A DNA stretch of 64,000 nt from Skermanella aerolata KACC 11604 (GTDB taxonomy: Bacteria; Pseudomonadota; Alphaproteobacteria; Azospirillales; Azospirillaceae), in assembly GCF_000936425.1 (NCBI RefSeq), contig NZ_AVFK01000001.1, positions 558,001 to 622,000 on the forward strand, given 5' to 3'. The translations under genes were made by a program, and so were the position numbers. The first letter of the stretch is position 1, and every line of letters begins with the position of its first letter. The notes below the pieces were generated by a model. It was not told the origin of the DNA, made no database searches, and saw only the letters and a list, made by a program, of their open reading frames with translations. Shown here one piece after another: positions 28,625 through 37,213 of this stretch.

Positions 28625-30133
28625 TCACTTCGCCAGACTGTTTATGCAGCGCCCGAGGTTGCGCAGATCGGTCATGAAGCCTTCCGCGATCCCGGCAAAC
28701 GAATTCTGCGGCGGCTTTGCGGCACCCGAGCCTTCGCGGCAGACGTCCGACGGGTTCTCAGCTCTGGCAGGTTGTGGCGGAACCTGTTCCTGCCGAGACG
28801 GCAGTTGGGATGACGGGACCTGGGCCTGCTGCTGAGGTTGCGGCGTCAGGGGAGTGGGAGCCGACATCACCGGACGCTCCACGGGCGGTGCGCTCCCCGC
28901 AGCGGGCAAGCTTCGCGTCGCGGCCGGAGGCTGGCGCTCGACCGGCGGCTGTTTCCAGTCCGGAGGAAGGGCGGCCCCTGTGGACCCTGACGCTGCCGGT
29001 GGACTGGCCGGCGGAGCGGAAGCCTGCGGTGCCTGCGGTGGTGCTGGCGTCGAGCCCTCCGGCACGGGAGCCGGATCCGCTGGTTCCTGCCGCTCTACCG
29101 GCTGTAAGGGTGCCGTGAGGGACGGCGCGCTCGGCAGGTTGGCGGTCAGGGCCGACAAGCCGTCGCCCTTCAGCAGTTCGGTTGCGCTCTTGGGGGCGAA
29201 CGGCCAAAGCGCATTGGTCACGAAGCCGGCCGCGAAGGCGAACAGGATGCCGATTACAAGTACCCAGTAGACCCGCTTCGACGACTTCGCCGGCTCACGG
29301 TACTCCGGGCGTGGGTCGGACTGGATATCATAGGCGTGGACGGCGCGAGGCTTGCGGAGCGGACGCTGTTCCGGTACCGGCCCGGAAACCGGAAAATCCT
29401 GTTGCCGTTCCGCCCTGCGCCGGGTGAAGGCCGATTGCTCCGTCTTCGGCCGCGCCGGCGACCGTGCCGGCTGCGCACCCTTTCCGGGAGCCGCCAAGGG
29501 GATCGGAGCCTGCCGTTCGACGACGGGAGGGCTGGCCAGCTCCTCCTCAGCCTCTTGGCCGTCACCTTCGATCCGCCAGCGCGACGACGCGACAAGCCGT
29601 GCTGCATTGGCAAGGCCCGGCTTCTCGAACTGCGCATCCAGTCCGGGACCGCCGGTCAGCAGGACCTGCATATACAGACCGCTTTCCGTGTCGCTGCCCG
29701 ACAATTCGCACAGATCGCCGATCACCGGGGCGGACAGCAGATGGGCATCGAAGATGACCAGCAGTCCGGAGCCCGCCGCATCCAGCGACCGCTCCAGCGA
29801 AAGCGCCAATTCCTCAAGGTCGTTGGAGCGCTTCAGCCCGATACCGACCGCCGCTTCCGACAGCAGGTCTTCCAGGCGGGCGCCCCGGTACCCCGTGGCG
29901 GTCAGAGCTACGCCACCCGACGAATTCATGTAATCGGCCATCCTGCGGCCGGGCAAGGCACCGTTGCCGCCGGTGTAATCGGTGACCACCATGGTCCGCC
30001 GGCCGGCCATGGCCGCCATGAGCACGCGATTGTAGACCGCATCCTCCATCGGATCGGTCGCTCTCGCTGAACTGTCCATACCGCTCGTCATCATCCGCCT
30101 GGCGGAGAGCGCGTCCTGTCTTGCGCTGTTCAT
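28625..30133 (-). CDS. Degenerate ExeA/GspA-like protein with TM helix and Pro-rich periplasmic tail
   Basis: Up to 502 residues. Residues about 30-200 resemble an ExeA/DamX-type AAA module: LLVIFDAHLLSAPVIGDL at the Walker B position and VLLTGGPGLDAQFEKPGL matching the ExeA GQPEL region. The expected P-loop reads TGGNGALPGRR without GK[ST], so ATP binding is doubtful. A linker leads to one transmembrane helix (about 290-310, VYWVLVIGILFAFAAGFV), then a long Pro/Ala/Gln-rich tail and a short terminal domain with two Cys. The family suggests an envelope or secretion/septal scaffold. Several ATGs near the start (30094, 30079, 30049) are alternatives. It lies 80 bases downstream of the DUF2336 gene on the same strand. 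Confidence 0.6.
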   Translation of the reverse strand: MNSARQDALSARRMMTSGMDSSARATDPMEDAVYNRVLMAAMAGRRTMVVTDYTGGNGALPGRRMADYMNSSGGVALTATGYRGARLEDLLSEAAVGIGLKRSNDLEELALSLERSLDAAGSGLLVIFDAHLLSAPVIGDLCELSGSDTESGLYMQVLLTGGPGLDAQFEKPGLANAARLVASSRWRIEGDGQEAEEELASPPVVERQAPIPLAAPGKGAQPARSPARPKTEQSAFTRRRAERQQDFPVSGPVPEQRPLRKPRAVHAYDIQSDPRPEYREPAKSSKRVYWVLVIGILFAFAAGFVTNALWPFAPKSATELLKGDGLSALTANLPSAPSLTAPLQPVERQEPADPAPVPEGSTPAPPQAPQASAPPASPPAASGSTGAALPPDWKQPPVERQPPAATRSLPAAGSAPPVERPVMSAPTPLTPQPQQQAQVPSSQLPSRQEQVPPQPARAENPSDVCREGSGAAKPPQNSFAGIAEGFMTDLRNLGRCINSLAK

Positions 30134-30213
30134 AGCGGCGTTGTTTAACTCAACGCCCCATATCGAAGGAATGGAAAGGCGGTGGTAATCCTCTCTGAAG
30201 GCTTAGGGCAGGG

Positions 30214-31401
30214 TTAGCACGGGCGGGGCGCCGGCAGGTTCAGACGGTCGCGGGCCTCCATAACGGTCCGGTCGGCGCGCAGGTCGAAGACCTGAAGGAT
30301 CAGGTCGCTTACGTCGCGTTCCTCGGTATCCGCGCAGTGTTCGAAGACGCGCGCCAGCACCTCTAGCTGATAATCGCGCCGCTTCGCCGCGATCATCGGG
30401 CGCGACCAGCGGCGCGCGACCGTCAAGGCGACCCGGAACGGCTCGATCAGCCACGCTTTCATACCGGCCTGATCGAAGGCGGCGGTCAATCCGACCGGGC
30501 GCTCGTCCATCACCATCATCGCCGCCGCTTCGCGGGTGATGCCGCACCGCACCGCCATGCCGGTGATGAAGGCCTCGAGGTCGCCGGCGCACAGCATTCG
30601 GAATAGGATATCGGTGGTAAGCTGCTTTTGCCAGTGCATCTGCTCCATGAACCCACGCAGATGCGTGCCGTCCGCCAGCATGGGCCGGATCATGATCATC
30701 ATCGCCGCTTCGCGGCCGCGGGTGATGCAGCGTTCCAGTACCAGATCCGGGATCTTATGCCGCTTCGCCAGGTCGCGCATCAGTGCGGCCGAGACGCGGC
30801 CGAGCAGCTTCCAGGCGACCGGGGCCGGCAGCATCGGGTGACCGGCGACCATCGTCGCGATCGACTGCGTATCACCATGCCGGTCCACGATCCGGCCCAG
30901 CCCGTCCGGCGTTATCTCGGCGCCGGAATTGGCGAGCAGGCAGGTCATGACGGCCACGTCGCCCGCATCGATCAAAGCGTCCGATACGATCGTCGATACC
31001 GAGCGGCGGACGGCGATCGCCGCCATCTTGAGCTGATCGCCCGTGCCGATGACGTTGGTCAGGAACGCGTCCTCGAACCCGGCATGGTAGCTCAGCACCG
31101 GAGCGGCGACCTCCGCAACGTCTTCGGCCAGCCGGACCGCCAGCGCCTCGGGCAGCCGGTCGTTGTTGCGGAACTGCCAGGCGACCGCCTGACGGACCGC
31201 CGCTTCCGCGTCCTGAGCGAAGCGCATCAGGATGTCCTTGGCCATGTCCTCGGCTGGCCCGGTCAATTTCCCTGTCCGAAGCTGCTCGGCCACCTTATCG
31301 GCAGTGTCGACCCGGTTGGCGACCGAAGGCTGATCCATCAGGCGAGCGACATCGGCCAGTGACAGACCATTCTGCAAGGCGGAGGGCAGGGAGGGTTGCA
31401 C
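30214..31401 (-). CDS. DUF2336 domain protein
   Basis: A 395-residue, mostly alpha-helical cytoplasmic protein of the alphaproteobacterial DUF2336 family (HEAT-like helical repeats; GLSLADVARLMDQPSVANR near the start). Function is unknown. The start is taken as GTG at 31401, with AAGGA spaced 6 bases upstream. The reading frame stays open far upstream, but that stretch is only the antisense of the AbrB transporter gene. It is divergent from that transporter and may be cotranscribed with the ExeA-like gene. Confidence 0.78.
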   Translation of the reverse strand: MQPSLPSALQNGLSLADVARLMDQPSVANRVDTADKVAEQLRTGKLTGPAEDMAKDILMRFAQDAEAAVRQAVAWQFRNNDRLPEALAVRLAEDVAEVAAPVLSYHAGFEDAFLTNVIGTGDQLKMAAIAVRRSVSTIVSDALIDAGDVAVMTCLLANSGAEITPDGLGRIVDRHGDTQSIATMVAGHPMLPAPVAWKLLGRVSAALMRDLAKRHKIPDLVLERCITRGREAAMMIMIRPMLADGTHLRGFMEQMHWQKQLTTDILFRMLCAGDLEAFITGMAVRCGITREAAAMMVMDERPVGLTAAFDQAGMKAWLIEPFRVALTVARRWSRPMIAAKRRDYQLEVLARVFEHCADTEERDVSDLILQVFDLRADRTVMEARDRLNLPAPRPC

Positions 31402-31683
31402 GGTCAATCCTTCGGCTGGAACTACGGCAAGGTTGCCGAAGCCTGCGCTGCTGAAGGTTGACGAAGGATTGCGACACCTGACTTCAGGCTGTGACAAAAT
31501 TAGGTCTCTAAGGACATTGGGTACTGAGAGGCTTCGCTGCGCAGGCACAAGGCGGCCGAATGACAGGTCGGCGACAGGTTCCGCTGCTACGCTTCGGCCA
31601 CAGCGGTACGGGATCGACGCGGATTCCGTTCCATAACAATAAGAACGCTGTCCTGGAGGAAGCCCGGTGAGAGTATCTCCGGA

Positions 31684-32778
31684 ATGATCGCCTTCTGCCT
31701 GACCGTGGCGCTTGGTGCAATCGGCGGTGGAATCTTCGCCTTGGCCGGCGTGCCGGCCGCATGGCTGTCGGGTGCTATGATCGCCGTGGCCGTGGCCGCT
31801 ACCGCGGGCTTCAAGGTCCATGTGCCCGACGCTTTCCGTACCGTTGTCTTCGTCGTCCTCGGGACTTCGATCGGCAGCGCCGTGACGCCGGGAACGATCG
31901 CCCAGCTCGGCGCCTGGCCGGGCAGTCTCGGCATTCTGGCCGTGGCGGTGATCGCGATGATCGGGGTCAGCACCACATGGCTGACGCGGGTCTGGGGATG
32001 GGAACGGGCCACCGCGCGCTACTCGTCGATACCGGGCGCCCTTTCGCAGGTGCTGATCCTGGCTCTGCGCAGCGGTGCCGACCTGCCGCGCATCGCCTTC
32101 GCCCAGGGTCTCCGCCTCTTCGTCCTGGTCGCCCTGCTGCCCTGGCTGCTCCCAGGCGAAACCGTCTTCGTGCCGCCGGGCGACGGATCGCACCTGTCGC
32201 TTCCCGAAACCGCCGTCACCCTTGCCGGAGGCTACGCCGCCGGACTGCTGCTGGAACGGATTGGCGTTCCCGGCGGGGCGCTGCTCGGCGGAATGATCGT
32301 CAGCACCGGCCTGCACGCGACCGGCATGGTCGAAGGGCGTCTGCCCGGCCCGCTGCTGATCCTGGGCTTCGTCGTCACCGGCTGCGTGATAGGGGTCCGC
32401 TTCGGCAACACGTCCTTCTCCTCCATGCGCACGGCCTTCCGGGGCGCGCTGGAAAGCGTAGGGCTGGCGCTGGGCGTTTCCGCCGTCTTCGCCTACGCGG
32501 CCCATATCCTGCTGGCGCTGCCTTTCGGACAGCTCTGGCTCGCTTATGCCCCGGGTGGTGTCGAAGCCATGACCATCATGGCCTTCGCCCTCGGGCTCGA
32601 CCCTGCATTCGTTGGCGCTCACCATGTCGTGCGCCTGATCGTCCTCAACCTGATCGTGCCGCTATGGCTTTACCGCGCTGGACCGCAGTCGGCGGCGCCC
32701 GGCGGGCAGGCTGCGCCTCATGCATCCAAAATCCCCGATAGAAGCAGAACCCCCGATAGAAACAGAACCAAGGAGTGA
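31684..32778 (+). CDS. AbrB-family membrane protein (putative transporter)
   Basis: A 364-residue integral membrane protein with about ten helices arranged as two repeats (GGIFALAGVPAAWLSGAM in the first half, GLLLERIGVPGGALLGGM in the second), as in the AbrB/Ykfx 'ammonia monooxygenase-like' family. Despite the old name there is no monooxygenase activity; a transport role is likely but the substrate is unknown. It starts an apparent operon with the YciA thioesterase (6-base gap), a response regulator and the kinase/binding-protein fusion. Confidence 0.8.
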   Translation: MIAFCLTVALGAIGGGIFALAGVPAAWLSGAMIAVAVAATAGFKVHVPDAFRTVVFVVLGTSIGSAVTPGTIAQLGAWPGSLGILAVAVIAMIGVSTTWLTRVWGWERATARYSSIPGALSQVLILALRSGADLPRIAFAQGLRLFVLVALLPWLLPGETVFVPPGDGSHLSLPETAVTLAGGYAAGLLLERIGVPGGALLGGMIVSTGLHATGMVEGRLPGPLLILGFVVTGCVIGVRFGNTSFSSMRTAFRGALESVGLALGVSAVFAYAAHILLALPFGQLWLAYAPGGVEAMTIMAFALGLDPAFVGAHHVVRLIVLNLIVPLWLYRAGPQSAAPGGQAAPHASKIPDRSRTPDRNRTKE

Positions 32779-32784
32779 CTGGGA

Positions 32785-33192
32785 ATGCCGCAGGCCAATG
32801 CCGTCCCGATCGGAGAACCGGTCATCCGCACCGTCGCCATGCCGGCCGACACCAACCCCGCTGGCGACATCTTCGGCGGCTGGTTGATGGCACAGATGGA
32901 TCTGGCCGCTGGCAACGCGGCGGCCCGGCGGGCGCGGGGCCGCTGCGCCACCGTCGCCGCCGACAGCATGGTCTTCCATTCCCCGGTCTTCGTCGGCGAC
33001 GAAGTCAGCCTCTACGCCGATATTATCCGGGTCGGGCGAACCTCGCTGAGCATCCGCATCGAAGCATGGCGCCGTAGCCGGGACGGCGATGATTGCTTCA
33101 AAGTGACGGAAGCGACCTTTACATTCGTCGCGATAGACGAGCAGCGCCGTCCACGTCCCGTTCCGCCGGCTCAGCCGCAACCTCAGTCCTGA
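32785..33192 (+). CDS. YciA-type acyl-CoA thioesterase
   Basis: A 135-residue hotdog-fold thioesterase hydrolysing acyl-CoA in the cytoplasm. The catalytic region NPAGDIFGGWLMAQMD contains the conserved Asp; VFHSPVFVGDEVSLYADI is the typical second motif. The last 15 residues are Pro/Gln-rich and disordered. AGGAG precedes the ATG and overlaps the end of the AbrB gene, which indicates coupling. The response regulator begins 21 bases later. Confidence 0.88.
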   Translation: MPQANAVPIGEPVIRTVAMPADTNPAGDIFGGWLMAQMDLAAGNAAARRARGRCATVAADSMVFHSPVFVGDEVSLYADIIRVGRTSLSIRIEAWRRSRDGDDCFKVTEATFTFVAIDEQRRPRPVPPAQPQPQS

Positions 33193-33213
33193 AGAAAGTC
33201 CTGGTGCCGTCCC

Positions 33214-33888
33214 ATGCGCATATTGATGGTCGAGGATACCGAGGATCTTGCCGATGCCGTCGTCCGCCGGCTGCGTCATCTGGGCTATGCGGTCGATTGG
33301 GCGCCCGACGGCGAAGCGGCGGAAGAGCTGCTTGCCCAGGAGACCTATCAGCTCGTCATCCTGGACATCATGCTGCCCGGCGTCGACGGCCAGACGATCC
33401 TGACCAAGCTGCGCCGTCGGCGCGACCATACGCCGGTGCTGGTCGTGACCGCCCGGTCCCAGGTCAACGTCAAGGTCGACCTGCTCGATCTCGGCGCCGA
33501 CGACTTCATCGTCAAGCCCTTCGACCTGCGCGAGCTGGAGGCGCGCTGCCGCGCCCTCCTGCGGCGCTCGCACGGCATGGCGTCGTCGGCGACGCGGTTC
33601 GGCAACCTGCTGTTCGACATGGCGGCGAAGCGGGCTTCCGTCGATGGCCAGGCGCTCGACCTCAGCGGCCGCGAGTTTCGCCTGCTAGAGCTTTTTCTGA
33701 CCAACCTCAACAGCGTCATGGGCAAGGACGACCTGCTGAACCGCCTGTTCAGCCTGGACCAGCCTGCCGCCCCCAACGCGATCGAGCTGTACGTCTCCCG
33801 GCTGCGCAAGAAGCTGGAAGGAGCGTCGGTCGAAATACGCACCGTACGGGGCCTTGGTTATGTGGCGGAAGTCAGTGCCGAGCGCTGA
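33214..33888 (+). CDS. OmpR/TctD-type response regulator
   Basis: A 224-residue DNA-binding regulator. The receiver (1-115) has acidic pocket VEDTEDLADA, acceptor Asp in LVILDIMLPGVDG, Thr in VVTARS and Lys in FIVKPFDLRELE. The winged-helix output domain (about 125-220) has LSGREFRLLELF and NAIELYVSRLRKKLE. It is cognate to the following kinase, whose start lies inside this gene (29-base overlap). Targets are unknown; the operon's own AbrB transporter is a plausible one. Confidence 0.92.
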   Translation: MRILMVEDTEDLADAVVRRLRHLGYAVDWAPDGEAAEELLAQETYQLVILDIMLPGVDGQTILTKLRRRRDHTPVLVVTARSQVNVKVDLLDLGADDFIVKPFDLRELEARCRALLRRSHGMASSATRFGNLLFDMAAKRASVDGQALDLSGREFRLLELFLTNLNSVMGKDDLLNRLFSLDQPAAPNAIELYVSRLRKKLEGASVEIRTVRGLGYVAEVSAER

Positions 33889-36403
33889 GGCCGCCGGCCG
33901 GGAAGGCTACTCGCTCCGCAAGAGGCTGCTGATCCGCCTGTTCGGCGCGCTTGCGCTGCTGACCGCCGGCCTGTTCGCCTTCGTCGATGCCTATGCCCAG
34001 CGGGCGGCCGACAGCGCCTACGACCAGCTGCTTCAGGCGGCGGCGCTGTCCATCGCCGATACGATCAGGGTGGAAAGCGGTCGGATCGCCGTCGATCTGC
34101 CTTATTCCTCGCTCAGCATCCTGGCGATGGCCCGCCGCGACCGCATCTTTTACCGGATCGACGCGCCGGACGGCGATCTGGTCACCGGCTATGACGACCT
34201 GCCGGTGATCCATCGCGAAGCGGGGGAGCGGAACACCACGTTCCAGAATGCGACATACCGGGACATGCCGATCCGTCTCGCCGTGCTCGACCGGCTGATC
34301 GCCCATCCTCAGCTGTCCGGCTGGGTTCGGATCGTTGTCGCCCAGACGCGGGAGGAGCGGGAAAGCCTGGCACGCGGTATCCTCACCAACGCCTTCCTGC
34401 CGATCGCCCTTGCGGTCCTGGCAGGGGGCGGCCTGATCTGGTTCGGAGTAAGACAAGCCCTTGCCCCGCTGGCGTCGCTCGAGCGGCTGATCCGCGCCCG
34501 CCAGCCCAACGACTTCCGTCCGATCGATATTCCGCCGCCAGCCGAGGTCTCCCAGCTCGTCCACGCGATCAACAGCCTGCTGACACGCCTTCACGGCAAT
34601 CTCGATACCATGCAGACGTTCCTGGCCGACGCGGCCCATCAGATCCGCACGCCGCTCGCCAGTTTGCGGTTGCAGGCGGAACTCGCCGCGGACGAGGACG
34701 ATCCGGAAAGTCTCAGAAGATCGGTCGGACGCATCCACCGCAATGCGGTGGAAGCAAGCCAGTTGACCAGCCAATTGCTCAGCCATGCCATGGTGATCCA
34801 CCGGAGCGAGGCGCTGGAACCGGAGACGATCGACCTCGCCGCCTTGCTGGACCATGTGGTCCAGCGCGCACGGCCGATCTGCGACGATGTCCTGATCCAT
34901 CTCGATATCGACGAGGCGGCGGAGCATGGGGTCATCGCCGGCGACCCCATCAGCCTCACCGAAGCGATGACCAATCTTGTCGACAACGCCGTCAAATATG
35001 CGGGGGAGGGCGGTGCGGTCGCGGTCGGCCTCGGCCTTCGCCCCGACGGCGACGGCTTCCGGATCGACGTGGCCGATCGCGGACCCGGCATCGCGGACGG
35101 GGAGAAGGACAAGGTGCTGCAACGCTTCGGGCGCGGCAGCGCCGGAGCGGGGACCATGGGCAGCGGCCTTGGTCTCGCCATCGTCAAGGCGGTTGCCGAT
35201 GCCCATGGCGGCGTCCTGTCCCTGCTCGACCGGCCCGGCGGCGGCCTGATCGTCCGCTTGGAGTTCCCCCGGCTGGCGGTATCGCCAATGGCATCCGCAG
35301 TCCATGCCGCTGCCGCTTCCACACCGTCCCCGTACGCCGGCCTGCTGTTCATCACGGTGCTGGCGACCGGCCTGCTGTCGTTCGTTTCGCCGGGTTCGGC
35401 GCTGGCGGTCGAGCCGGTCGTCTACCCGGCACCGGCGGGAGAGCGGCAGGTGCTGCTGATCGACGCCGCGACCGACCGGACGCTGATGGAACCCCTGATC
35501 CTCGACTTCCAGCGCCTGGCACCGACCGTCACGGTCTCATATTCGGATTATTCGACGCGTGATCTCTACGAACGGACCGCTTCCGGACAGACCGGGGCCG
35601 ATCTCGTCATCAGTTCTGCCTCGGACCTTCAGGTCAAGCTGATCAACGACGGCTTCTCCCAGCCTTACGAATCGACGGCCACCCTGGCTCTCCCGGACTG
35701 GGCCAAGTGGCGTGACGAGGCTTTCGGCTTCACCGTCGAGCCCGCCGTGATCGTCTATAACCCTGACCTCGTCCCGGAGACCGAGGTTCCCCGGTCGCGC
35801 AACGACCTTATCCGGCTGATCCGGGACAACGGTGCCCGGTACAACAGGCGGGTGGCGACCTACGACGCCGCGACCAGCGGCATCGGCTACCTGTTCGCCA
35901 CCCAGGACTCTGTCCTCTTCAGCCAATACTGGCAACTCATGGTGACCCTTGGGGCGGCACAGGCGCGGCTTGCTTGCTGCACCGGCGATATCCTGGAGAT
36001 GATCGAACGGGGCGAAGTCCTGATCGCCTACAACATGCTGGGATCCTATGCCCGTGCCCGGATGTCGGCGGGCGCCCGGATCGGCATCGTGCTGCCGGAA
36101 GACTACACCCTGGTCATGTCCAGGGTCGCCATCATCCCGGCGGGGTCGAAGCGGGCCGATCTTGCCGGCAGCTTCATCGACTATCTTCTGTCCGAGCGCG
36201 GCCAGGAGATCATCGCCGGCCAGTCGGCTCTCTTCGCCTTGGCGCCCGATATCCATGGGGAACTCGCCGCCGGGACCGAAACGGCGGTGACGGCCGGCCC
36301 GATCGTCCCGATCACCCTCAGTCCGGCGCTTCTCGTCTTCCTCGACAAGTACAAGCGGGAGAGCTTTCTGCGTCAGTGGCATCTCGCTTTCGGGACCCCT
36401 TGA
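33860..36403 (+). CDS. TctE-like sensor kinase fused to C-terminal periplasmic substrate-binding protein
   Basis: An 847-residue chain with two parts. Residues 1-470 are a TctE/QseC-type kinase: TM1 (about 22-45), a periplasmic sensor region, TM2 (about 175-195), HAMP, HisKA with His 260 (DAAHQIRTPL), and HATPase (NLVDNAVKYA, DRGPGIAD, GSGLGLAI). Kinases of this class end where RLEFPRL occurs. Here the frame continues through a third hydrophobic segment (about 490-514, LLFITVLATGLLSF...GSALA) into a roughly 330-residue AfuA/PgtC-like solute-binding domain (LIDAATDRTLMEPLI, TGADLVISSASDLQ, VAIIPAGSKRADLAGSFIDYL). The topology puts this domain in the periplasm. An in-frame ATG at codon 477 could yield a separate secreted copy, but it lacks a close ribosome-binding site. 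No ABC permease or ATPase is adjacent, so a sensing role is likely. Confidence 0.88.
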   Translation: MWRKSVPSAEAAGREGYSLRKRLLIRLFGALALLTAGLFAFVDAYAQRAADSAYDQLLQAAALSIADTIRVESGRIAVDLPYSSLSILAMARRDRIFYRIDAPDGDLVTGYDDLPVIHREAGERNTTFQNATYRDMPIRLAVLDRLIAHPQLSGWVRIVVAQTREERESLARGILTNAFLPIALAVLAGGGLIWFGVRQALAPLASLERLIRARQPNDFRPIDIPPPAEVSQLVHAINSLLTRLHGNLDTMQTFLADAAHQIRTPLASLRLQAELAADEDDPESLRRSVGRIHRNAVEASQLTSQLLSHAMVIHRSEALEPETIDLAALLDHVVQRARPICDDVLIHLDIDEAAEHGVIAGDPISLTEAMTNLVDNAVKYAGEGGAVAVGLGLRPDGDGFRIDVADRGPGIADGEKDKVLQRFGRGSAGAGTMGSGLGLAIVKAVADAHGGVLSLLDRPGGGLIVRLEFPRLAVSPMASAVHAAAASTPSPYAGLLFITVLATGLLSFVSPGSALAVEPVVYPAPAGERQVLLIDAATDRTLMEPLILDFQRLAPTVTVSYSDYSTRDLYERTASGQTGADLVISSASDLQVKLINDGFSQPYESTATLALPDWAKWRDEAFGFTVEPAVIVYNPDLVPETEVPRSRNDLIRLIRDNGARYNRRVATYDAATSGIGYLFATQDSVLFSQYWQLMVTLGAAQARLACCTGDILEMIERGEVLIAYNMLGSYARARMSAGARIGIVLPEDYTLVMSRVAIIPAGSKRADLAGSFIDYLLSERGQEIIAGQSALFALAPDIHGELAAGTETAVTAGPIVPITLSPALLVFLDKYKRESFLRQWHLAFGTP

Positions 36404-36520
36404 TCGCGCGTGTTGGATGCCGTCATTTCCCGCGTTACAATCCCGGACCAACAATGAAGAGGCCGCAGCCCCGGCGCTACGGGACGCTGGCCGAACAAAA
36501 GTCTAGGGAGTTACACGCCT

Positions 36521-37066
36521 ATGGCAGCCCAGTCACCGATTTGCGACTTCGGTTGGAAAGCCGTGGATTTCAACCTGCCCGGTACCGACGGCAGGACGTG
36601 GAGCCTCGCCGACGTGAGGGGATCGAACGGCACGCTCGTCATGTTCATCTGCAATCACTGTCCCTATGTGAAGGCGGTGATCGACCGGATCGCCCGCGAC
36701 TGCCGCGAGTTGGAGCGTCACGGCGTCAGATCGGTCGCCATCATGTCGAACGACACCGAACGCTACAGGGATGACGACTTCGGGAACATGAAGCGGTTCG
36801 CGGCCGAACACGCGCTTCCGTTCCCTTACCTGCTGGATGAGACGCAGAACGTGGCAAAGGCGTACGATGCGGTCTGTACGCCGGACTTCTTCGGCTTCAA
36901 TGCCGATCTTGGTCTGCAATACCGCGGACGTCTGGACGTCTCGAAAGTTCAGCCTGTGCCCAACGCCCGGCGCGAGCTGTTCGACGCCATGGTGCGAGTC
37001 GCGGCGACGGGGCAGGGACCGGCGGAGCAGATCCCCAGCATGGGCTGCTCGATCAAGTGGAAATAG
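36521..37066 (+). CDS. Thioredoxin-fold redoxin with CxxC (PRX-like)
   Basis: A 181-residue protein of the peroxiredoxin-like/thioredoxin family (AhpC-TSA fold). The redox centre is CNHCPYVKAVIDR after VMFI, the pattern of the PRX_like1 group. No signal peptide is seen, so it is cytoplasmic. The physiological substrate of this group is unknown; it may reduce peroxides or protein disulfides. AGGGAG precedes the ATG. It stands between the kinase operon and the YfgM-BamB-Der cluster. Confidence 0.83.
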   Translation: MAAQSPICDFGWKAVDFNLPGTDGRTWSLADVRGSNGTLVMFICNHCPYVKAVIDRIARDCRELERHGVRSVAIMSNDTERYRDDDFGNMKRFAAEHALPFPYLLDETQNVAKAYDAVCTPDFFGFNADLGLQYRGRLDVSKVQPVPNARRELFDAMVRVAATGQGPAEQIPSMGCSIKWK

Positions 37067-37213
37067 GCTTAAAACCTGGGTCCGGGCCGGTCGAAAGCCG
37101 CAGGCGCCGACCGCAGGGCGTATTGCCGCCTTGACCTGTACCGGGGCGTCTGGTATCCGGCCCAACCCGCACGCATGAGGACGGACAGGCGCTGCCTGCC
37201 CGGATACAGCCAT

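Noticed and set aside
31402-32625. Upstream half of a long open frame continuing into the DUF2336 gene
   Set aside because: It is the antisense of the AbrB transporter; the real start has a good ribosome-binding site at 31401.
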